From the NCBI GenBank assembly GCA_005888425.1, contig VAZF01000161.1, positions 1 through 11,341 on the forward strand: DNA of 11,341 nucleotides, written 5' to 3'. Every line of letters starts with the position of its first letter. The stretch's first letter is position 1. The notes below the pieces were generated by a model that was not told the origin of the DNA, searched no databases, and saw only the letters and a list, made by a program, of their open reading frames with translations. This document shows, piece by piece, positions 6,888 to 11,341 of the stretch. The position numbers and the translations under genes are program-made. Source of the DNA: Alphaproteobacteria bacterium. Lineage in GTDB: Bacteria > Pseudomonadota > Alphaproteobacteria > ATCC43930 > CGMCC-115725.

Positions 6888-7747
6888 GCCGATTTCCCCG
6901 CCCCGTGAGATTTCTTGGTGGGCGCCGCCTGCGGCGCCGGCGGGGCATTGACGCGAAGCACGAGCCGGTCGGGCAGCCGCAGATCGACAGTCTGCACGTC
7001 GCGTTTCAACAAGAGGCTCGTGCGCTCCAGCTCGGCGAGCCGGCTCCAGGCGCTCTCGGCATTCTCTTCCGGGAGCATGACGTCGATCGCATTATCGATA
7101 CGCAAATTCCAGCGACGACCGCCGACCCGCACCGCCGCCGTGACTCGCGGAGCGAGTTCGGGTCGGTTGGTCAGCATGTCGATCAACGCGGCGGCATAGG
7201 GCGCGGCATCGTCGCCGACAACCGTCGGCAAATGCGCGAAGCGGCTCAGATCATCGACGGGAATCACCGCGCCTTCGCGGTCGATCAGTTGCTGGATCCC
7301 GCCATGCTGCCAGACGGCGAGCGGGCGGCGCTCGGCGAGGCGCACAAATAGGGTCCCCGGCAGGCGGCGCTCGATCGTCGCCGAGCGCACCCAGGGCAGG
7401 GTTTCGAGCTGTTCCTTGGCGCGGCTGGGGCTGACGCCGAGGATCGGCGTGCCGCGCGCCGCGGACAATGCCGCCATCACGGTCCCGATATCGGTTGTCT
7501 CGCGGCCTTGGACCTCGATCTCGTTGACGACAAGCCCCAACGCGCCTGTCGCCACGATAAAGCGATCCGTTGCCTGCGCAATCGCTGCCTGCCCCGCCGG
7601 CATGCGGCTCGCGAGGAGGGCGCCATAGCTTCCCGCAACCGCTATCGCGAGCAGCAGCCACAACGCGCCGCGCCGGATGCGGCGCGGCAGATGGCGGCGA
7701 CGCCGCGGCAGTGCCGGCGGTTTCCCCTTCCCCCCGCTCTGCTTCAT
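6884..7747 (-). CDS. ftsQ: Cell division protein FtsQ
   Basis: FtsQ is a bitopic inner-membrane divisome protein that, with FtsL and FtsB, links early and late division proteins. The 287-residue product has a very basic cytoplasmic tail (RRRRHLPRRIRR at 15-26), one membrane helix (about 27-46), and a periplasmic POTRA domain (about 72-142, from VVNEIEVQG to LAERRPLAVW). A beta-rich FtsQ domain follows, then a Pro/Ala/Lys tail. Both ends overlap neighbours by 4 bases: its ATG overlaps the murB stop, and its TGA overlaps the ftsA start. In most alphaproteobacterial clusters I know, ddl lies between murB and ftsQ; here nothing does. Confidence 0.94.
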   Translation of the reverse strand: MKQSGGKGKPPALPRRRRHLPRRIRRGALWLLLAIAVAGSYGALLASRMPAGQAAIAQATDRFIVATGALGLVVNEIEVQGRETTDIGTVMAALSAARGTPILGVSPSRAKEQLETLPWVRSATIERRLPGTLFVRLAERRPLAVWQHGGIQQLIDREGAVIPVDDLSRFAHLPTVVGDDAAPYAAALIDMLTNRPELAPRVTAAVRVGGRRWNLRIDNAIDVMLPEENAESAWSRLAELERTSLLLKRDVQTVDLRLPDRLVLRVNAPPAPQAAPTKKSHGAGKSA

Positions 7748-8718
7748 CCGCTCCCCGCTGCCTTAACGGGTTCGCTCGTCACGACCGGCTCGGCGCCGGC
7801 GCTCGGCAGGCCGATGCGGCGGATCTCCCATTCGAGCGTGATCCCGAAGCGGTCGCGCACGCGCCGCCGCACTTCTTCGCCAAGCGACTCGATATCGGCG
7901 GCGGTCGCATTGCCGGTGTTGATCAGGAAATTGGTGTGTTTTTCGGAGACCATCGCGCCGCCGCGCGTGAGCCCGCGGCACCCGGCGTCATCGATCAGCT
8001 TCCAGGCCTGATGCCCCGGCGGATTGGCGAAGGTGGAGCCGCCGGTGCGGGCGCGGATCGGCTGCGAGGCCTCGCGCGCGGCCCGGATCTCGGTCATGCG
8101 GCGGCCGATCTCGGCCGGATCGGCGGCGCTGCCCTTGAATCGCGCCTTGACGAAGATCCAATGCGGATCGACCTCGCTGTGCCGGTAGGAGAGCCCCATC
8201 TCGGCGGGCGTCACGGTGTGAAGCTGGCCGCGCCGGTCGAGCGCCTCGGCGCTGATTAGCGCATCCTTGAATTCGGTGCCGTAGGCGCCGGCATTGGTCC
8301 GGAAGCCGCCGCCAACCGTGCCTGGAATCCCCGACAGGAATTCGAGGCCGGCGATGCCGGCTTCGGCGGCGGTCAAGGCAACGTTCAGGTCGAGCGCGCC
8401 GGCGCCGGTTTCGACCTGGCCCCGCCCGGGAACAATGTCGACAAAACCACGCCCAAGCCGGATCACGATTCCGGGGATGCCGCCGTCGCGCACCAGGAGG
8501 TTCGAGCCGACGCCGATCACAGTAACGGGGATATCGGGCGGCAGCGCCGCCAGGAACGCGGCCAGGTCTTCGGTATCGGCCGGCCGAAACAACGCCTCGG
8601 CCGGGCCGCCGACGCGAAACCACGTCATCGGGCCGATCGGCGCATTGGCGGTGAGCCGGCCGCGCACCGGCGGCAGCCGTCGAAGGAGATCGCTCTCGCT
8701 ACCGTTCTGCGCGGTCAT
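7744..8718 (-). CDS. murB: UDP-N-acetylenolpyruvoylglucosamine reductase MurB
   Basis: MurB is the cytoplasmic FAD enzyme that uses NADPH to reduce UDP-GlcNAc-enolpyruvate to UDP-MurNAc. From ATG 8718 it has 324 residues. Visible are TWFRVGGPAE (32-41), the FAD-binding loop GSNLLVRDGG (71-80), GIPGTVGG (130-137), NAGAYG (142-147), YRHSE with Arg179, GGSTFANP (226-233) with the proton-donor serine at 228, GGAMVSEKHTNFLIN (253-267), and the final EWEIRRIG with catalytic Glu298. This is the shorter class of MurB that lacks the E. coli-type insert around YRxS. The start is uncertain: ATG 8718 has GGATGAG 9 bases upstream, while ATG 8736 would add six residues and overlap murC by 8 bases. The much longer open frame inside murC is a shadow. 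Its stop overlaps the ftsQ start as ATGA. Confidence 0.96.
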   Translation of the reverse strand: MTAQNGSESDLLRRLPPVRGRLTANAPIGPMTWFRVGGPAEALFRPADTEDLAAFLAALPPDIPVTVIGVGSNLLVRDGGIPGIVIRLGRGFVDIVPGRGQVETGAGALDLNVALTAAEAGIAGLEFLSGIPGTVGGGFRTNAGAYGTEFKDALISAEALDRRGQLHTVTPAEMGLSYRHSEVDPHWIFVKARFKGSAADPAEIGRRMTEIRAAREASQPIRARTGGSTFANPPGHQAWKLIDDAGCRGLTRGGAMVSEKHTNFLINTGNATAADIESLGEEVRRRVRDRFGITLEWEIRRIGLPSAGAEPVVTSEPVKAAGSG

Positions 8719-8728
8719 GGGCCGACGC

Positions 8729-10138
8729 TCATCCATCGAGCTTTGCCAGCTCGGCGGGGAGCGCATTGGCCCAGTTTGTGATCGATCCCGCGCCAACGCA
8801 GACGACCATGTCGCCGGGCTGCGCGAGTTCGCCGACCGTCGTTGCAAGATCCTCGAGGCCGTTGATGCCGCGCACATTGCGATGCCCGTGCGCGGTGAGG
8901 CCGGCAACCAGCGCATCGCCGCTGATCCCCGGGATCGGCGTCTCGCCGGCCGGGTAGACATCGGCGACGAGCACGATATCGGCATCGTTGAAACAGGTGC
9001 AGAAGCCGTCGAACAGATCGTGCAGCCGGGTGTAGCGGTGCGGCTGCACGACGGCGATGACGCGGTTTGCGACAACTGCGCGGGCGGCTTTCAGAACAGC
9101 GGCGATCTCGACCGGGTGGTGGCCGTAATCGTCGATGATCGTGGCGCCGTTCCACTCGCCGGTCTTTGTGAAGCGGCGCTTGACGCCGCCGAACTGGCGC
9201 AGCGCCGTGCGCATGACCTCGTCGCCAACGCCGAGCTCCGCGCCGATGGCGATGGCCGACAGCGAGTTCTGCACATTGTGGACGCCGAACATCGGCAACA
9301 GCAGATCGGGGATTATCCGTTCGGCGCCGCTTGCGCGATCGGTGATCACCGCGTCGAAATGGCTGCCATCGGCGTCCAGGCGGACATTGGCGGCGCGGAT
9401 ATCGGCTTGCGGGCTGAGGCCGTAGGTCAGGATACGCCGGTCCGGCAGTTTGGCGACCATACCCTGCACGACAGGATGGTCGATGCACAAAACCGCAAAC
9501 CCATAGAACGGGATGTTTCCGACAAAAATCTCGAACGCCTGATGCAATGCCGCGACGTCGCCGTAAAAATCGAGGTGCTCGGGATCGATGTTGGTGACGA
9601 CAGCGACCGCCGCCGGCAGGCGCGTAAAGGTGCCGTCGCTTTCATCCGCCTCGACGACCATCCAGTCGCCGGCCCCGAGCCGCGTGTTGGTGCCGTAGGC
9701 GTTGATAATGCCGCCATTGATTACGGTCGGATCGAGCCCGGCGGTCTCCAAGAGCGCGCCGATGATTGACGTCGTCGTCGTCTTGCCATGCGTGCCGGCG
9801 ATGGCGATCGACCATTTCAGCCGCATCAGCTCGGCCAGCATTTCGGCGCGCCGGACGACCGGCAGCCGGCGGGCTCGCGCCGCGACGATCTCGGGATTGT
9901 CGGGCTTGACCGCGGAGGAGATTACGACGACCTCGGCGCTGTCGAGATTTTCGGCGCGGTGGCCGATCGCGACCGGGATGCCGAGATCGACGAGCCGGCG
10001 CGTATTGGCGCTTTCGGCGAGGTCGCTGCCCTGCACGCGGTAGCCGAGATTGTGCAGGATCTCGGCGATACCGCTCATGCCGATGCCGCCGATCCCGACA
10101 AAATGCAACGGGCCGATCGATCCGGGCAGCGATCTCAT
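8729..10138 (-). CDS. murC: UDP-N-acetylmuramate-L-alanine ligase MurC
   Basis: MurC is the cytoplasmic ATP-dependent ligase that adds L-alanine to UDP-MurNAc, starting the stem peptide. The 469 residues show the N-terminal UDP-binding motif HFVGIGGIGMSGIAE (12-26), the ATP P-loop GTHGKTTTT (115-123), VEADESDGTF (162-171), NIDPEHLDFY (183-192), GVHNVQN (285-291), GVKRRF (318-323) and DDYGHHP (336-342). That is the full Mur ligase set over three domains, at normal length. The ATG at 10138 overlaps the murG stop as ATGA and has a GAGG-type site about 8 bases upstream. It acts immediately after MurB in the pathway, though it is transcribed before it. Confidence 0.98.
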   Translation of the reverse strand: MRSLPGSIGPLHFVGIGGIGMSGIAEILHNLGYRVQGSDLAESANTRRLVDLGIPVAIGHRAENLDSAEVVVISSAVKPDNPEIVAARARRLPVVRRAEMLAELMRLKWSIAIAGTHGKTTTTSIIGALLETAGLDPTVINGGIINAYGTNTRLGAGDWMVVEADESDGTFTRLPAAVAVVTNIDPEHLDFYGDVAALHQAFEIFVGNIPFYGFAVLCIDHPVVQGMVAKLPDRRILTYGLSPQADIRAANVRLDADGSHFDAVITDRASGAERIIPDLLLPMFGVHNVQNSLSAIAIGAELGVGDEVMRTALRQFGGVKRRFTKTGEWNGATIIDDYGHHPVEIAAVLKAARAVVANRVIAVVQPHRYTRLHDLFDGFCTCFNDADIVLVADVYPAGETPIPGISGDALVAGLTAHGHRNVRGINGLEDLATTVGELAQPGDMVVCVGAGSITNWANALPAELAKLDG

Positions 10139-11181
10139 GCCGCGCGCCTCTTCTTTGCGCCGCCGACCAGCGGCGCCAGCCCGATAGCCAACGCCGCCAG
10201 GCGCTGAGCGGCGTCATCGCGGCCGAAACGGCGAGCCTGAGCCGCCGCGTGGCTGAGTTTGGCGCCATCGCGGAGGAGCTCCGACAGGCGCTCGGCCAGG
10301 AGCGGCGGGGTCAGCGAGGATTGCGGCATCACCCAGCCGGCGCCGGCCTCGGCAAAGGCGCGGGCATTGGCGGCCTGGTGATCGTCCATCGCATGCGGAT
10401 AGGGCACGAGCAATGCAGGGCGTCCGACGGCGGCCAGTTCTGCGGTTGTCGAGGCGCCGGAGCGGCAGATTACGAGATGCGCCCGCGCGTCGGACCGGGC
10501 CTGCTGGCTGACCCGCAAGACGCTGCGGAGTTCGGCTGGGAGGTCGGCAAGCGCCGGCGGCACGATATCGGCGAAAATACGCGCGCCCTGGCTGCCGCCG
10601 AGGATCAACAATTCGATCGCTCGGCCGGGCTCGGGCGGGACATAGGATGTCGCCGCGACGGCGAGGATCGCCGGGCGGACCGGGTTTCCGGTATGGACGG
10701 CGCGGCTGCGGTCGGCCGGGCGCAGTCCGCGGGTCTCGCCAAAACCGGTTGCGATACGGGCGACGCGCGATGCCAGCAGGCGATTGGCGCGGCCGAGGAC
10801 CGCGTTCTGCTCATGGATGATGGTCGGCAGCCCGAGCTGCGTCGCGGCGAGCATTGTCGGCACGGAGGCATAGCCGCCAAACCCGACGACGACATCCGGG
10901 GCGAGGCGGCGCAACAACCGCCGCGCCTGGACGATGCCGAGCGCCATCTCGGCGACGCCATACACCAGATGCAGGGGTCCACCGCCAAACCGGCCGGCCC
11001 GCACCTGACAGACGGTGACCCCGGGGACCTTCTCGGCAAAGGCGTCGGCGCGGCGGTCGGTCGCGAGATGCACCCGACCGCCCTGGCGCACGAGTTCGCG
11101 CGCCAAGGCCTCGGCCGGGAACAGATGACCGCCGGTGCCGCCGGCTGCCAAGACAAAATTGAGCTCGGAAGCTGCGGTCAC
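10135..11181 (-). CDS. murG: MurG N-acetylglucosaminyltransferase with an apparent internal deletion
   Basis: MurG transfers GlcNAc from UDP-GlcNAc to lipid I on the cytoplasmic face of the membrane, making lipid II. Motifs present are the N-terminal G-loop GGTGGH (14-19), GFGGY (100-104), HEQNAVLGRANR (123-134), GNPVR (165-169), the second G-loop GGSQGAR (195-201), CRSGASTTAEL (239-249) and DDHQAANA (266-273), so donor-binding Glu248 and Gln269 are kept. The stretch between RVSQQAR (223-229) and AHLVICRSGAST (234-245) is only about four residues. Other MurG proteins have roughly 30 more there, including an FFxDM-like motif whose E. coli counterpart contacts the uracil of UDP-GlcNAc. The frame is intact across the gap. 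The total of 348 looks normal only because other parts are long. It starts with GTG at 11181, overlapping the ftsW stop as GTGA, with GGGAG 6 bases upstream. Identity is certain; full activity is less so. Confidence 0.95.
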   Translation of the reverse strand: MTAASELNFVLAAGGTGGHLFPAEALARELVRQGGRVHLATDRRADAFAEKVPGVTVCQVRAGRFGGGPLHLVYGVAEMALGIVQARRLLRRLAPDVVVGFGGYASVPTMLAATQLGLPTIIHEQNAVLGRANRLLASRVARIATGFGETRGLRPADRSRAVHTGNPVRPAILAVAATSYVPPEPGRAIELLILGGSQGARIFADIVPPALADLPAELRSVLRVSQQARSDARAHLVICRSGASTTAELAAVGRPALLVPYPHAMDDHQAANARAFAEAGAGWVMPQSSLTPPLLAERLSELLRDGAKLSHAAAQARRFGRDDAAQRLAALAIGLAPLVGGAKKRRAA

Positions 11182-11341
11182 ACTTCGCTCCCGCCGAGAC
11201 GCCGCCGGGTCAGCGCCAGCATCATCCCCATGCCGAGCGCCAGCGCCAGCATCGACGAGCCGCCATAGGACAGGAACGGCAAAGTCATGCCCTTGGTCGG
11301 GATCAGATGCAGGCTGGATGCCATGTTGATGACGGCCTGCA
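11178..11341 (-). CDS. ftsW: FtsW, C-terminal end only (start lies beyond window)
   Basis: Fifty-three C-terminal residues of a SEDS-family protein are present before the TGA at 11180-11178. The diagnostic stretch is INMASSLHLIPTKGMTLPFL followed by SYGGSS, then a hydrophobic final helix (LALALGMGMMLAL) and a short basic tail (TRRRLGGSEV). FtsW is the septal peptidoglycan polymerase that works with FtsI on lipid II at the division site. RodA shares the motif, but the position directly before murG in a dcw cluster indicates FtsW. The stop overlaps the murG GTG start by 4 bases. Confidence 0.92.
   Translation of the reverse strand, partial: QAVINMASSLHLIPTKGMTLPFLSYGGSSMLALALGMGMMLALTRRRLGGSEV

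Noticed and set aside
8737..9075. A long N-terminal extension of murB inside murC
   Set aside because: It is Ser/Arg-rich frame-shifted murC sequence without similarity to MurB N-termini.
8294..9769. A 491-codon open frame on the plus strand opposite murC and murB
   Set aside because: It lies fully antisense to two motif-complete genes, has no recognisable motif, and is rich in Arg, Asp and Ala as expected from the reverse of GC-rich codons.
10249..11268. A 339-codon plus-strand open frame opposite murG
   Set aside because: It is an antisense shadow with no motif. It spans the murG-ftsW junction, which is explained by genes on the other strand.

Overview
The window is high-GC DNA, and every supported gene is transcribed leftward (minus strand). 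It holds the distal half of a division and cell wall (dcw) cluster, followed by lpxC and bamD. The order ftsW-murG-murC-murB-ftsQ-ftsA-ftsZ-lpxC-bamD, the FtsZ tail ending DIPAFLRRQAN and the protein style point to an alphaproteobacterium, most like Rhodospirillales-type lineages. That placement is inferred from gene order and motifs only.

Layout in transcription order, from high to low coordinates. The ftsW 3' end (11341-11178) and murG, murC, murB, ftsQ and ftsA (down to 5601) are tightly packed. Four junctions are 4-base stop/start overlaps (GTGA or ATGA), and murC-murB is separated by about 10 bases or overlaps by 8, depending on the murB start. This implies one polycistronic, translationally coupled message. 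A 142-base leader with a nested dyad then precedes ftsZ (5458-3950), which ends at a strong intrinsic terminator (3929-3893). Next come lpxC, with its own promoter-like leader and a TTTGTGACAAA palindrome, and bamD, preceded by a good -10 hexamer in an 85-base gap. Last are a secreted, membrane-anchored NEW3-type protein and the N-terminal 191 residues of an ABC transporter ATPase that runs off the left edge.

Together the genes cover the cytoplasmic and lipid-linked steps of peptidoglycan precursor synthesis (MurB, MurC, MurG), the septal machine (FtsW, FtsQ, FtsA, FtsZ), the committed step of lipid A synthesis (LpxC) and outer-membrane protein assembly (BamD). The window is thus an envelope-biogenesis region. 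The NEW3/ABC pair is probably a separate envelope transport module of unknown substrate.

I see no mobile elements, CRISPR arrays, tRNA or rRNA, and no undescribed multi-gene system. The most notable points are: MurG appears to lack about 29 residues, including its usual FFxDM-like segment; ddl is absent between murB and ftsQ; the NEW3/ABC module sits where recN often follows bamD; and the ftsZ and lpxC leaders contain dyads. No gene-free stretch exceeds 300 bases.
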